Assembly (NCBI RefSeq): GCF_003946305.1
Contig: NZ_RHNS01000023.1
Span: forward strand, 1 to 46,156
Length of the DNA stretch: 46,156 bases
Reading direction: 5' to 3'
Origin: Lacticaseibacillus porcinae
Lineage (GTDB): Bacteria > Bacillota > Bacilli > Lactobacillales > Lactobacillaceae
Below are positions 24,041-32,972 of the stretch, piece by piece. Position 1 is the stretch's first letter. Each line of letters begins with the position of its first letter. Position numbers and translations under genes: made by a program. The notes under the pieces were generated by a model. That model was given only the letters and a program-made list of their open reading frames with translations. It made no database searches and had not been told where the DNA came from.

Positions 24041-24312
24041 CACGAACGAAGAAAAGCTGTGAGCGGAGATGATTTGGCAGAACGGAGGTGAATTGGACAA
24101 TTGCCTGTGGTAGTGAAATCAAGTAAGACGCCGGTTTGTGGCGGCTTGCGTAGATTTCACCGGCAGAATTTGAAACAAAGCGATTTTCTTTGGTTCAAAT
24201 TCTAGGTGAAAGAACATCGGCGGGCTTTGCCGATTTCTGCAACCGGCCGCACCGGCAACTTGTCCAATTCATCGTAGTGGCGCCAAATCATCGAAGCCCA
24301 CAGTTTTTCGTG
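24041..24312. repeat. 272-bp multi-branched inverted repeat (element C)
   Basis: The main stem has blocks CACGAA 24041-24046 with TTCGTG 24307-24312, CTGTG 24057-24061 with CACAG 24299-24303, ATGATTTGGC 24069-24078 with GCCAAATCAT 24282-24291, and TGAATTGGACAA 24089-24100 with TTGTCCAATTCA 24260-24271. Three inner arms follow: GTGAAATC 24113-24120 with GATTTCAC 24153-24160, AGAATTTGAA 24165-24174 with TTCAAATTCT 24194-24203, and ATCGGC 24215-24220 with GCCGAT 24228-24233. TTTCACC (24156-24162) can also pair with GGTGAAA (24205-24211), excluding the first arm. It carries no reading frame. Confidence 0.75.
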
Positions 24313-24413
24313 CCGGAGGCAAGTTGGTAATCTTGAAGTTCTATTTCAAGTCACCCTAACGTATTCGCATCACTTGCTTCATGGTTGTACAATACAGCTA
24401 TCGGAGGGACATT

Positions 24414-25085
24414 ATGGAAATTACAGTCAATCACATCCGCTTATTTTATACGCAAGCAGGCGTTGGTGAACCGTTGATCTTGCTTCATGGCAACGGTGAA
24501 GACCACACGTTATTCACTGATTTGCAAACCAAACTCGCCAGCGACTACACGGTATATGCCATTGATTCGCGTGACCATGGCCAAAGCCAACACAATGTTC
24601 CGCTATCTTATCAACTCATGGCAGATGACATCATGAACTTCGCTGACGCGCTGCAGCTTGATTCCATTAATCTCGTCGGCTTTTCTGATGGGGCGATCGT
24701 GTCGATGTTGATCGCTAGTCAACGCCCCAGCCTCGTGCATAAGGTCGTACTAGCTGGGGGCAACCTCACGCCACAAGGTATCAAAGCGCCGATCCGCTTT
24801 GGCGTACGTGTAAGCAATTGGCGCAAACACGATCCGCTACTTAGTTTAATGTTGAATGAACCACATATCTCAACGAAGTCGCTGCATCAAATCACCGCGC
24901 AGGCTTTTGTGATCGCTGGTGAAAAAGATGTGGTGAAAAAATCTGAAACCGTGGAAATCGCCAGCGCCATTCCAACTAGCATTTTGCGCATCGTGCCAGG
25001 CGCGTCACATAGCGATTACGTCAAAGATAACACCACCTTCTACCATTACATTGCCGCATTTTTGCAGCCGTACCGCACTGAATAA
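24414..25085 (+). CDS. Alpha/beta-fold hydrolase
   Basis: This 223-residue cytoplasmic hydrolase shows the oxyanion motif HGNG (25-28), nucleophile Ser91 in GFSDG (89-93), acid Asp172 (AGEKD) and His199 (GASHS). The fold acts on esters, lactones or similar bonds; the substrate is not predictable. The lid region is short. The ATG at 24414 has GGAGGG 5 nt upstream, while a longer frame starting at 24381 lacks one. It is the first plus-strand gene after the wal operon and is not obviously linked to its neighbours. Confidence 0.88.
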   Translation: MEITVNHIRLFYTQAGVGEPLILLHGNGEDHTLFTDLQTKLASDYTVYAIDSRDHGQSQHNVPLSYQLMADDIMNFADALQLDSINLVGFSDGAIVSMLIASQRPSLVHKVVLAGGNLTPQGIKAPIRFGVRVSNWRKHDPLLSLMLNEPHISTKSLHQITAQAFVIAGEKDVVKKSETVEIASAIPTSILRIVPGASHSDYVKDNTTFYHYIAAFLQPYRTE

Positions 25086-25135
25086 TTTTTGTATTTTTTA
25101 CACAAAAGCTTGCATATTCCGCCAATTGGGTATAT

Positions 25136-25153
25136 ATTCAATAAAAATTCACT
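25136..25153 (+). promoter_or_regulatory. Possible ArgR box over the transporter promoter
   Basis: The stretch ATTCAATAAAAATTCACT matches 14 of 18 positions of the Bacillus-type ARG box, including the AATAAAAATTCA core. It overlaps a -10 like TATATT (25133-25138). A half-site (TGAATAAT) lies 60 bp upstream, at the end of the hydrolase gene. Control by arginine of this transporter and argGH would make sense but is inferred. Confidence 0.4.
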
Positions 25154-25171
25154 TTTAGGAGTTGGCGGGAT

Positions 25172-26614
25172 ATGAAAAATTTGAAACGGTGGGCGTTCGC
25201 GTTAATCGCGTTACTTGCCTTTATCGTAGCCGGAAGCGTGCATCCAGTAGATGCTGCAACTAGTCGCGTGCAGGCGATCAAAAACCGCGGGTACATCACT
25301 GTCGGGTTATCCGCCGACTATGCGCCGCTGGAATTTCACGCGACAGTCGATGGTCAAGATAAAATCGTCGGCGCTGATGTGTCGTTAGCCCAGAAAATTG
25401 CCAAAGACATGGGCGTCAAGTTGCAGATCAAGGAAATGGGCTTTGATGCCTTGATCGGCGGCTTAAAGACTGGGAAAGTTGATATGGTCATTTCTGGGAT
25501 GTCCAAAACCCCTGAACGGGCCAAGCAAGTCAACTTCTCCAAGCCTTACATGTATGAAAAGCAAATCGTCGTCATTCGCAAGTCAGACAAGTCTAAATAC
25601 AAAAACGTTGCCGACTTCTCAGGTGCGACTGTTGGGGCTCAAAAGCAAACCACGCAAGAAGCAATTGCCAAAGCGCAATTGCCAGGCGCGAAGATCCACA
25701 GTTTGCAAAAAGCCAATGACGTCGTTGCCCAAGTTTCCTATAATAAACTCGACGCTGGGGTCATGAGTTCCATCATCGCCGGGGCTTATGTGCAAAAGAA
25801 CAAATCATTGATGATGGTCGATCCACATTTTGCCACCTCTGCTAGTCCAACCGTGGTTGCCTTACCTAAAAACGACACCGCTTTGACGACGCAGATCAAC
25901 AAATCGATCACCTCCATGCAAAAGCAAGGCTTGTGGAAGAAATATTTGGATCAAGCTTACACCTTGCAAAACCAATCCCAAGGCTTTTGGGCCAAATACA
26001 GCGGCTTCTTTGTCAAAGGGGCTTTGAACACCTTGCTGTTCGCGCTGTTGACAGTCATCGCCGGGACAGTGCTTGGAACGATCTTAGCCTTGATGCGTCG
26101 CTCTAAGCTTTGGATCTTAAAAGCGATCAGCGCCGTATACGTCGAATTCATTCGTGGCACCCCATTAATGGTTCAAGCCTTCATCGTGTTCTTCGGGACT
26201 CAAGTCTTAGGGCTTAGCCTTTCAGCCTTCACTGCTGGTGCGATCGCCATGGGCATCAACTCTGGTGCTTATGTCGCTGAAATCATTCGTTCTGGTTTGA
26301 ACTCTGTGCCAGTTGGTCAAACTGAAGCGGCCCGTTCCTTAGGGTTATCTAGCGGTGCCACCACCCGTTATGTGGTGTTACCACAAGCCATCAAGAACAT
26401 CTGGCCAGCGTTAGGTAACGAATTCGTCACTGATATCAAGGAAAGTTCTGTGTTGTCAGTGATCGGGGCATCAGAATTGATGTTTGAAGGCTCCACGGTC
26501 CAAGGGGCCTCATTCCAGCCGTTCTTCCCAATGATGATCGTTGCTTTGATCTACTTTGCAATGACCTTCATTCTCACCCGTGCGTTAGGCTTTGTTGAAC
26601 GGCGCATGGCGTAA
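25172..26614 (+). CDS. Amino-acid ABC transporter, fused substrate-binding and permease protein
   Basis: This 480-residue GlnP-type fusion has a signal helix (1-29), a family-3 solute-binding domain (about 30-262, with VGLSADYAPLEF and DMVISGMSKTPERAKQVNFSKPY), and a permease domain (about 272-480) with the EAA loop AARSLGLSSGATTRYVVLPQA. The receptor is thus tethered to the channel, which forms a dimer. Substrates of the family are Gln, Glu, Asn, His or Arg. Here only one binding domain is present. The matching ATPase (GlnQ type) is not in the window and must be supplied elsewhere. The gene is 47 bp before argG, which hints at arginine or citrulline-related substrates. Confidence 0.92.
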   Translation: MKNLKRWAFALIALLAFIVAGSVHPVDAATSRVQAIKNRGYITVGLSADYAPLEFHATVDGQDKIVGADVSLAQKIAKDMGVKLQIKEMGFDALIGGLKTGKVDMVISGMSKTPERAKQVNFSKPYMYEKQIVVIRKSDKSKYKNVADFSGATVGAQKQTTQEAIAKAQLPGAKIHSLQKANDVVAQVSYNKLDAGVMSSIIAGAYVQKNKSLMMVDPHFATSASPTVVALPKNDTALTTQINKSITSMQKQGLWKKYLDQAYTLQNQSQGFWAKYSGFFVKGALNTLLFALLTVIAGTVLGTILALMRRSKLWILKAISAVYVEFIRGTPLMVQAFIVFFGTQVLGLSLSAFTAGAIAMGINSGAYVAEIIRSGLNSVPVGQTEAARSLGLSSGATTRYVVLPQAIKNIWPALGNEFVTDIKESSVLSVIGASELMFEGSTVQGASFQPFFPMMIVALIYFAMTFILTRALGFVERRMA

Positions 26615-26661
26615 TTGATCAGTTAACACTCAACTTTAAAAAATTCTAGGAGGATTTACTC

Positions 26662-27891
26662 ATGACTAAAAAAATCGTATTGGCTTATTCCGGTGGTTTG
26701 GATACTTCTGTGGCAATTCCTTGGCTCAAAGACAAAGGCTATGACGAAATCATCGCTGTTTGCTTAAATGTCGGCCAACCAGGCACTGACATGGACTTCA
26801 TTCAAAAGAAAGCCTTAGAAGTTGGCGCTTCTGAATCTTACGCCATCGATGCCCAAGATGAATTTGCTGACAAGTATGTCGCACCAGTCATCAAGGCCAA
26901 CGCTTTATACGAAGGCGACTATCCTTTGGTTTCCGCCTTGTCCCGTCCTTTGATCATCGACCACTTAGTCAAAATCGCTCATGATCATGGCGCCACTGCC
27001 ATTGCCCATGGCTCTACTGGTAAAGGTAACGACCAAGTGCGTTTTGAAGCGGCGATCCATGCCTTAGATCCAGATCTTGAAATCGAAGCCCCAATTCGTG
27101 ACTTCCACTGGTCTCGTGAAGAAGAAATCGACTACGCCAAAGAACACAATGTTCCAGTGCCGATCGGCAAGAAGTCCCCATATTCTATCGACTGCAACCT
27201 TTGGGGCCGTGCTAACGAAGCCGGCATTTTGGAAAACCCATGGAACCAAGCACCTGATGATGCTTGGGGGATGAGCGTTTCTCCTGAAGAAGCGCCTGAC
27301 GAACCAGTATTTTTAGACCTCACCTTTGAAAAAGGCTTGCCAGTTGCCATCGACGGCACCCCAATGCCTTTGGCAACGTTGATCAAGAACTTAAACAAAG
27401 TCGCCGGCGAAAACGGCATCGGCCGTATCGACAAAATCGAAAACCGGATGGTCGGCATCAAGTCTCGTGAAGTTTACGAAGCGCCGGGTGCAGCAGTGAT
27501 CATGACGGCTCACCATGAACTTGAAAACTTGACGTTGGAACGCGACATCGCCCACTACAAGCCATTGATCGAACAACAAATCACCAACATGATCTATGAA
27601 GCCAAGTGGATCACCCCATTATTTGACGCTTTGATGGCTTTCGTTGATGAAACCCAAAAGAACGTCAACGGTGTGGTGAAGATGAAGCTTTACAAAGGCA
27701 ATGTCACGGCTGTTGCTCGTAAGTCTCCTAACTCCTTATACGATGAAAACCTCGCCACTTACACAAGTGCTGACTCCTTTGATCAAGAAGCAGCCGCTGG
27801 TTTCATCAAGTTATGGACCTTGCCTGCAACGGTTTACGAACAAGTCAACCATGTACATTCTCAAGCAAAGGATAAGGTAAACAATGACTGA
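26662..27891 (+). CDS. argG: Argininosuccinate synthase
   Basis: This 409-residue enzyme joins citrulline and aspartate with ATP to give argininosuccinate, the penultimate step of arginine synthesis. The ATP pyrophosphatase motif AYSGGLDTS is at residues 8-16, and the citrulline/aspartate region [12 protein letters not shown] follows near 116-127. Length is normal for the family. AGGAGG lies upstream of the ATG. It overlaps argH by 8 bp, and the pair probably shares transcription with the transporter upstream. No carbamoyl-phosphate or ornithine genes are present, so citrulline is made elsewhere or imported. Confidence 0.97.
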   Translation: MTKKIVLAYSGGLDTSVAIPWLKDKGYDEIIAVCLNVGQPGTDMDFIQKKALEVGASESYAIDAQDEFADKYVAPVIKANALYEGDYPLVSALSRPLIIDHLVKIAHDHGATAIAHGSTGKGNDQVRFEAAIHALDPDLEIEAPIRDFHWSREEEIDYAKEHNVPVPIGKKSPYSIDCNLWGRANEAGILENPWNQAPDDAWGMSVSPEEAPDEPVFLDLTFEKGLPVAIDGTPMPLATLIKNLNKVAGENGIGRIDKIENRMVGIKSREVYEAPGAAVIMTAHHELENLTLERDIAHYKPLIEQQITNMIYEAKWITPLFDALMAFVDETQKNVNGVVKMKLYKGNVTAVARKSPNSLYDENLATYTSADSFDQEAAAGFIKLWTLPATVYEQVNHVHSQAKDKVNND

Positions 27892-29269
27892 TAAACTATG
27901 GGGCGGCCGATTCACGCAAAAAGCGGCGGCTTGGGTCGACAAGTTCGGCGCATCGATCGGATTCGACCAAGCCATGGCGCATGAAGATCTTGAAGGGTCC
28001 CTTGCGCATGTCGCAATGCTCGGCAAAACTGGCATCATTCCTCAAAAAGATGCTGACGCGATCACTGACGGCTTGCATCAACTCCAACAAAAACTCGACG
28101 CAGGCGAATTGCATTTCACCATCGCTAACGAAGACATCCATTTGAACTTGGAAAGCATGCTCACTGACTTGATCGGCCCGGTTGCTGGTAAGTTGCACAC
28201 AGCGCGTTCTCGTAACGACCAAGTGGCGACGGACTTGCATTTGTGGTTGAAGCATCGCTTACCTGAAATCAAATCAGCGATCAGCGATTTACAAAGTGTA
28301 TTGGTGGCAAAGGCCGACGAACATGCTGGTACCATCATGCCAGGCTACACCCACATGCAACATGCGCAACCGATCACTTACGGGCATTACTTGTTAGCGT
28401 ATTTCGAAATGTTCCAACGCGACTATGAACGTTTTGAATTCAACCAAAAGCACACTGACATTTTGCCTTTAGGTGCCGCAGCACTTGCTGGGACCACCTT
28501 CCCGATCGATCGTGAATTCGTTGCTGAACAACTGGGCTTTGATGCGGTTTATCACAATTCCTTAGATGCAGTATCTGATCGTGATTTCGCCTTGGAATTC
28601 TTATCTAACGCGGCGATTTTGATGCAACACTTGTCTCGCTTAGCAGAAGAGTTGATCTTGTGGTGCACTTACGAGTTCAACTACATCGAAATGTCTGACG
28701 CCTTCTCTACTGGCAGTTCCATCATGCCGCAAAAGAAAAACGCCGACTTCGCAGAACTCACCCGTGGGAAAACCGGTCGCGTTTATGGTGCTTTGATGGG
28801 TCTGTTGACCACGATGAAAGCTATCCCGCTAGCCTACAACAAAGACATGCAAGAAGATAAAGAACCAATTTTTGATGCCTTTGATACGATTTTAGGTTCC
28901 GTGCATATTTTCTCTGGGATGATCGAATCATTGACCGTTCATCCTGAAAAAATGCATGACGCGACGATCAACGACTTCTCCAATGCCACTGAATTGGCCG
29001 ATTACCTCGCGACTAAAGGCGTACCATTCCGCCAAGCCCATGAAATCGTCGGAGAACTGGTACTCAAAGGTATTCAAACCAAAACCTCGCTTCAAGATAT
29101 GCCGCTAGCTGAATTGAAACAAGCAGCGCCACAAATTGAAGATGATGTTTACACTGAATTGTCTTCAGAAGCTGCAGTTAACCGCCGGACTAGTTTAGGT
29201 GGCACTGCCGTTTCCAATGTGAAAAAAGAAGTGAAGCGCGCACAAGAGATCCTTGCCCAACACGCGTAA
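27884..29269 (+). CDS. argH: Argininosuccinate lyase
   Basis: This 461-residue enzyme splits argininosuccinate into arginine and fumarate. The superfamily signature [12 protein letters not shown] is present near residue 280 with the catalytic Ser, and the substrate loop [12 protein letters not shown] lies near 106-117. Length is standard. Its ATG lies within the end of argG (8-bp overlap), so translation is coupled. A strong terminator follows at 29274. Confidence 0.97.
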   Translation: MTDKLWGGRFTQKAAAWVDKFGASIGFDQAMAHEDLEGSLAHVAMLGKTGIIPQKDADAITDGLHQLQQKLDAGELHFTIANEDIHLNLESMLTDLIGPVAGKLHTARSRNDQVATDLHLWLKHRLPEIKSAISDLQSVLVAKADEHAGTIMPGYTHMQHAQPITYGHYLLAYFEMFQRDYERFEFNQKHTDILPLGAAALAGTTFPIDREFVAEQLGFDAVYHNSLDAVSDRDFALEFLSNAAILMQHLSRLAEELILWCTYEFNYIEMSDAFSTGSSIMPQKKNADFAELTRGKTGRVYGALMGLLTTMKAIPLAYNKDMQEDKEPIFDAFDTILGSVHIFSGMIESLTVHPEKMHDATINDFSNATELADYLATKGVPFRQAHEIVGELVLKGIQTKTSLQDMPLAELKQAAPQIEDDVYTELSSEAAVNRRTSLGGTAVSNVKKEVKRAQEILAQHA

Positions 29270-29273
29270 TCTG

Positions 29274-29308
29274 AAAAGCCCTCAAATCGAAGTGATTTGA
29301 GGGCTTTT
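29274..29308. terminator. Terminator of argGH
   Basis: A perfect 15-bp stem (29274-29288 with 29294-29308) is closed by a five-base loop and flanked by A and T runs. It also serves the converging minus-strand gene. Confidence 0.92.
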
Positions 29309-29321
29309 TGCATGGAATGGA

Positions 29322-29876
29322 TCAATACTTTAAGCTGATGGCACAAACCATCGCGATCACAAAAAAAACGATCGCTAACAACCATACCCAATATAAATTC
29401 ATGAGCTTGGTGCTCCGCAATTTAAGTTGTGGTAGCTTTTCTTCAGTCACGCCAAAGCTTGCAGCAGTCTCCGGATCATGTTCAATGAGCGCTTGCCATG
29501 CCGGCAGTTGCACCATTAAATTGCGGCGTTGGGCATGCATAAAACCTACGCCACTCACCAACAACCCGATCGGAAAAATAAACGCTGACCAGTTGACGAA
29601 ATCTGACACTAAGAAACTCGCGGCACAACCACCCAGACACCCAAATGCTAAGAGCATCCAGAACCCGATCGCTTTGGTTTGTTGATACGGGGCTTGCGAA
29701 TAGGTACTGAGGATATCGATCACGTGGTGTTGTTCGCGCCACTTCTCAAATGTTGTCGCCTGCGGGTGTCGACGCAATGACGGGTACTTTTGATTCACAT
29801 GCTTTTGCAAGCGCAGGTAAATGACGATCGTCACCAGTTCCAATCCAACGAATAACAGGAATAGCAGTTCTAACAT
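29322..29876 (-). CDS. Membrane protein of unknown function
   Basis: This 184-residue protein has four probable membrane helices (about 2-21, 70-90, 96-114 and 160-182) and two cytoplasmic stretches rich in basic and aromatic residues. I do not recognise a family. The ATG at 29876 is chosen because GGAGG lies 5 nt upstream; the frame continues to 29972 through the preceding terminator. It follows the ClbS-like gene but a terminator separates them, so it may be transcribed on its own. Confidence 0.7.
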   Translation of the reverse strand: MLELLFLLFVGLELVTIVIYLRLQKHVNQKYPSLRRHPQATTFEKWREQHHVIDILSTYSQAPYQQTKAIGFWMLLAFGCLGGCAASFLVSDFVNWSAFIFPIGLLVSGVGFMHAQRRNLMVQLPAWQALIEHDPETAASFGVTEEKLPQLKLRSTKLMNLYWVWLLAIVFFVIAMVCAISLKY

Positions 29877-29946
29877 GTCAGCCTCCAGGAATTTGAATAG
29901 CCTCAATATAGCAAAAGCATGTGAAGAATTCTGGAAGGCAAACAAA

Positions 29947-29976
29947 AGAGTTGAAACGTGATCGCGTTTCAACTCT
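29947..29976 (-). terminator. Terminator of the ClbS/DfsB-like gene
   Basis: A perfect 12-bp stem (29947-29958 with 29965-29976) is followed by TTTTGTTT on the minus strand. Confidence 0.82.
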
Positions 29977-29985
29977 ACAAATGAA

Positions 29986-30516
29986 TTATTGAGTCACTAA
30001 AGGTTTTTGTGCCAAGTCATGACGGAAGTGTTGTAAGCGACGGATCGCCCATTCATAGCGTTCTGCTGAGAACAGGCTAGCATAATCCCCTAACGTCGAA
30101 GACCCAGTCCAATTAAAGAAGTTATGGGTAAATAATTTCTCTTGTTGCAATGATTCGAATTGGCGGATCATTTTACGATGGGTGTTTTGCAGGCGCTTGA
30201 ACGCTTCATCCACGCTGAGATCTTGATTCAATTGCCGCAGTTGTTCAGACAACTTGCTGCTGGTTTGCCAAGTGTAGCCTTTTGGCAAAAAGCGTACGCG
30301 CTGTTCGCCTTGTAAGTTGGTGGTACTCCAATGTAAGTACAAAGCCTGCCATGCGCTAAGATGCACCAAGACATCGCGCAAGTTGCGATCGCGGCCTTTG
30401 AAACTGAATTCTTTGGTCTTACTTCCAGCGGGCAAGGCATTGATCAATGTCGTTAATTCATCAAATTTTGTCCGTGAAGCAATCAGTAGCTCCTGTCTTG
30501 TTTGAGGCTTAACCAT
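29986..30516 (-). CDS. ClbS/DfsB family four-helix protein
   Basis: This 176-residue protein has the DinB-like four-helix fold. Family landmarks are the NLRDVLVHLSAWQALYLHW helix (about 45-63) and LPKGYTWQTSSKLSEQL (about 77-93). ClbS of colibactin producers hydrolyses the toxin's cyclopropane and protects DNA; most family members stand alone in genomes without colibactin, and their substrate is unknown. GGAG precedes the ATG. It is divergent from the GGDEF gene and ends at its own terminator. Confidence 0.85.
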   Translation of the reverse strand: MVKPQTRQELLIASRTKFDELTTLINALPAGSKTKEFSFKGRDRNLRDVLVHLSAWQALYLHWSTTNLQGEQRVRFLPKGYTWQTSSKLSEQLRQLNQDLSVDEAFKRLQNTHRKMIRQFESLQQEKLFTHNFFNWTGSSTLGDYASLFSAERYEWAIRRLQHFRHDLAQKPLVTQ

Positions 30517-30602
30517 GTTGTTATCTCCTCTTCAAGTCCAAAAATCCTGCCTACACTTCCATTTTCGGTCAGAGTTGGCCAGAATACAAGGCGAATCTTA
30601 TA

Positions 30603-30629
30603 ATATTATTTCTAGTAATATGGTATGAT
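30603..30629 (+). promoter_or_regulatory. Promoter of the GGDEF gene with an inverted repeat
   Basis: An extended -10 (TGG then TATGAT, 30624-30629) lies about 35 bp before the start codon. ATATTA (30603-30608) and TAATAT (30616-30621) form an inverted repeat just upstream, where an activator or repressor could bind. No clear -35 is seen, in keeping with an extended -10. Confidence 0.45.
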
Positions 30630-30662
30630 AGCCCCAATTAACGAAATCAAAAAAGGGGGTGC

Positions 30663-31799
30663 ATGATGGAGATCTGGGGATTGCGGTTGGTCACGTTTAT
30701 CGCGAATTTGATTATTTTGATCAGCTTTATTTGGTTGTACGTCTGGATCGAACAAACCAAACGTCAAAGCTTCATCAAGCACCACCGCAATGGTGTGTTG
30801 ATCGCATTGACTGCCGCATTTTTACTGTTTTTCCACGTGGACTCGCTGCTTAACATTGCTAACGCTGGGCATCCAGTCGGCTATGGGTGGACCTTTTTAA
30901 ACTTTCAATTGATCACCATGCTTTATGCAGTGTTATCCACGCGAACGCGTTCGATGACCATCGCCATGATGATCATCGGCGGCAGCTGGTTTATTTGGAT
31001 GATGGATTGGCATCAAGCTTGGTGGGTGATCTTCCCGATGGTGTTAACGATCGTGGCGCATCGCTTTGCGCGGCCGTTGACGATGAAGCGTTGGTTGTAT
31101 TATCCTTTCGGTTTCTTGTTTGCCATCCCTGCTTATGTCGCGAACTACCAAGCGTTAGGTGGCATCGATGTCGGTTGGCCGTTTTTATTAGGCGGATATT
31201 TGCTCCTTGAATTTGTGTTGTGGGAAACCAATTGGCAATTCAACTCCCGGGTCCTCAATGATCGCCGGTTGAAAAAAGAAGCGGTGATCGATCCGCTCAC
31301 TGGGCTGTACAATTTCGGGAAATTCGATCAAGATTTACAAGCAGCCTTCGAACGTTATCAAGATCATCATGAGCTTTACTCGTTATATACCTTTGATATC
31401 GACCACTTCAAAAATATCAATGATGACTTCGGCCACTTATCTGGCAACGAAGTCTTGAAAACCGTCGCCAAGCATTTACAAAAAATGTCTGGGACTTGGG
31501 AATATCGTGCCAAAGTTTATCGCACTGGTGGCGAAGAGTTCTCGATTTTGCTGTTTGATGTGGTGGAATCTTATCAACGCGCCACTGAGATCTCCCAACA
31601 GTTGCGCCAGGAACTCAACGGCTTAGAATTTCGCTTTGATGACCAATGTTTGCACCTCACCATTTCTCTGGGACAAGACCGCGCAACTATTGATGATAAA
31701 AACTATTTAGATCTTTATCGCCGCGCTGACGCTTTCTTATACACGTCTAAAAACAATGGGCGTGATGTGGCGACGATCCGCGGCAATTTAGTGCATTAA
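30663..31799 (+). CDS. Membrane GGDEF protein (probable diguanylate cyclase)
   Basis: This 378-residue protein has about six membrane helices (10-195) followed by a cytoplasmic GGDEF domain (about 205-375). The active-site loop reads GGEEF (289-293), preceded by the metal and substrate features DIDHFKNINDDFGH (245-258), so it should make cyclic di-GMP from two GTP. The RxxD inhibitory site normally five residues before the loop is missing (RAKV). No EAL or HD-GYP phosphodiesterase and no PilZ effector lies in the window. The first of two adjacent ATGs is given; a GGGGGTG ribosome site is just upstream. The gene is monocistronic. Confidence 0.9.
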   Translation: MMEIWGLRLVTFIANLIILISFIWLYVWIEQTKRQSFIKHHRNGVLIALTAAFLLFFHVDSLLNIANAGHPVGYGWTFLNFQLITMLYAVLSTRTRSMTIAMMIIGGSWFIWMMDWHQAWWVIFPMVLTIVAHRFARPLTMKRWLYYPFGFLFAIPAYVANYQALGGIDVGWPFLLGGYLLLEFVLWETNWQFNSRVLNDRRLKKEAVIDPLTGLYNFGKFDQDLQAAFERYQDHHELYSLYTFDIDHFKNINDDFGHLSGNEVLKTVAKHLQKMSGTWEYRAKVYRTGGEEFSILLFDVVESYQRATEISQQLRQELNGLEFRFDDQCLHLTISLGQDRATIDDKNYLDLYRRADAFLYTSKNNGRDVATIRGNLVH

Positions 31800-31803
31800 A
31801 CCC

Positions 31804-31845
31804 AAAAAGCTTCACCTTTGACTGAATTCAAAGGTGAAGCTTTTT
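31804..31845. terminator. Bidirectional terminator between the GGDEF gene and the dlt operon
   Basis: A perfect 18-bp stem (31804-31821 with 31828-31845), whose arm touches the stop codon of the serine hydrolase gene, separates the two converging units. Confidence 0.92.
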
Positions 31846-32972
31846 TAATGCGTCAACCAAGCTAACGCAATTTTATCGGCCGCCACTTCATTGGCGGCTT
31901 TAGGGACACTGCAGTTGCTCATCACGATCACTGCATCGCGACCAGATTGGGTGATCCGCAAGAAACATTCATAGCCGTAACCAAAGCCATTGGCTGAACG
32001 AAACGGGCCGTTTTGATAGAGGCCACCGCCATATGTGGAAAGCGAACCTGGGGCAAATAATAATGCACTGACATTGTTGCCACCAAGTAAGCGTCCTGAC
32101 AAAAGTCCTGATTCAACCGCGAATAAATCATCGACGCTCATCAGCAACTGACCGGTGCCGAGTTCTTGATGTTGTTGCGCTGACGTCGCGTTGACTGGTG
32201 TTTCATCAGTCAAGCCGTGTTTGCCGAGACTATGGCCCAGTGCAACCTCTGCCATATTACGATCATAAGCAAACCGGGTATGCGTCAAATGTAGCGGCTT
32301 GATATATTCATTTTCAACCAATGTTTGATAACTTTGATGAGTCAACTTCATCAAGATCCCGACTAGCACCACATAATCTGCAGCTTGATAGCGGCCTTGC
32401 CCATTCATTGCTGGGGTATAGCGCAATTTCGCCAACATGCGATCAACAGTGGTTTGATCATTGATGTAGTCTTTGCTCAAAAACCCACCTTGTACCGTTA
32501 ACCCTGAGGCCATATCTAGCAATTGGCGAATCGTGATCGTGTCACTGCCTGGGACTTGGGGAAAATACTGGCTCAAGTGATCGCGTAAGTGAAGCTTGCC
32601 TTGCATCGCCTCATGCATCACCAAGCCAGCAGTCACTGATTTTTGCACGGAGTCGATTTCAAACAAATTATCTGGGGTATTCAACGTTTGGGCAGTGGCT
32701 TGACCTTGAGCAAGCGTCGCGACTCGCTTGCCATTGCGGTATAACGCTGCGACCCCTGAGAATTGATTTTTGGGTAAATACTTTTGGAGATCTAAGGTGG
32801 CTTCAGTTGCTGGTTTGGTTTTGATGTGCACCACAGCATGCGATTTGACCACTTGAGGTTGCGCCCGCTTGCCGACTGCAAAGCCCACCGCGGCCACCAC
32901 CCCCAACATCAACATCGCGGCGATCACTTGCGGCCAAAGGGTTTGACGCACGCGACGGCGATTACTGCGCAT
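31845..32972 (-). CDS. DltE-like serine hydrolase (beta-lactamase/PBP-like fold)
   Basis: This 375-residue protein has one N-terminal membrane anchor (about 13-33) and an extracellular penicillin-binding-like domain. The SxxK motif is S108-V-Q-K111. The second motif has Tyr195 followed by Gln-Ala instead of the usual Tyr-x-Asn, as expected for a protein that no longer acts on peptidoglycan peptides. The gene overlaps dltD by 11 bp and closes the dlt operon. In Lactiplantibacillus plantarum a related protein encoded with dlt, DltE, removes D-alanine from lipoteichoic acid. I infer the same esterase role here, but orthology is not proven and a carboxypeptidase cannot be excluded. Confidence 0.75.
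   Translation of the reverse strand: MRSNRRRVRQTLWPQVIAAMLMLGVVAAVGFAVGKRAQPQVVKSHAVVHIKTKPATEATLDLQKYLPKNQFSGVAALYRNGKRVATLAQGQATAQTLNTPDNLFEIDSVQKSVTAGLVMHEAMQGKLHLRDHLSQYFPQVPGSDTITIRQLLDMASGLTVQGGFLSKDYINDQTTVDRMLAKLRYTPAMNGQGRYQAADYVVLVGILMKLTHQSYQTLVENEYIKPLHLTHTRFAYDRNMAEVALGHSLGKHGLTDETPVNATSAQQHQELGTGQLLMSVDDLFAVESGLLSGRLLGGNNVSALLFAPGSLSTYGGGLYQNGPFRSANGFGYGYECFLRITQSGRDAVIVMSNCSVPKAANEVAADKIALAWLTH

Noticed and set aside
24041-24312. tmRNA or RNase P RNA for element C
   Set aside because: None of the conserved blocks of either RNA (tRNA-like ends with CCA, or the RNase P core) was found.
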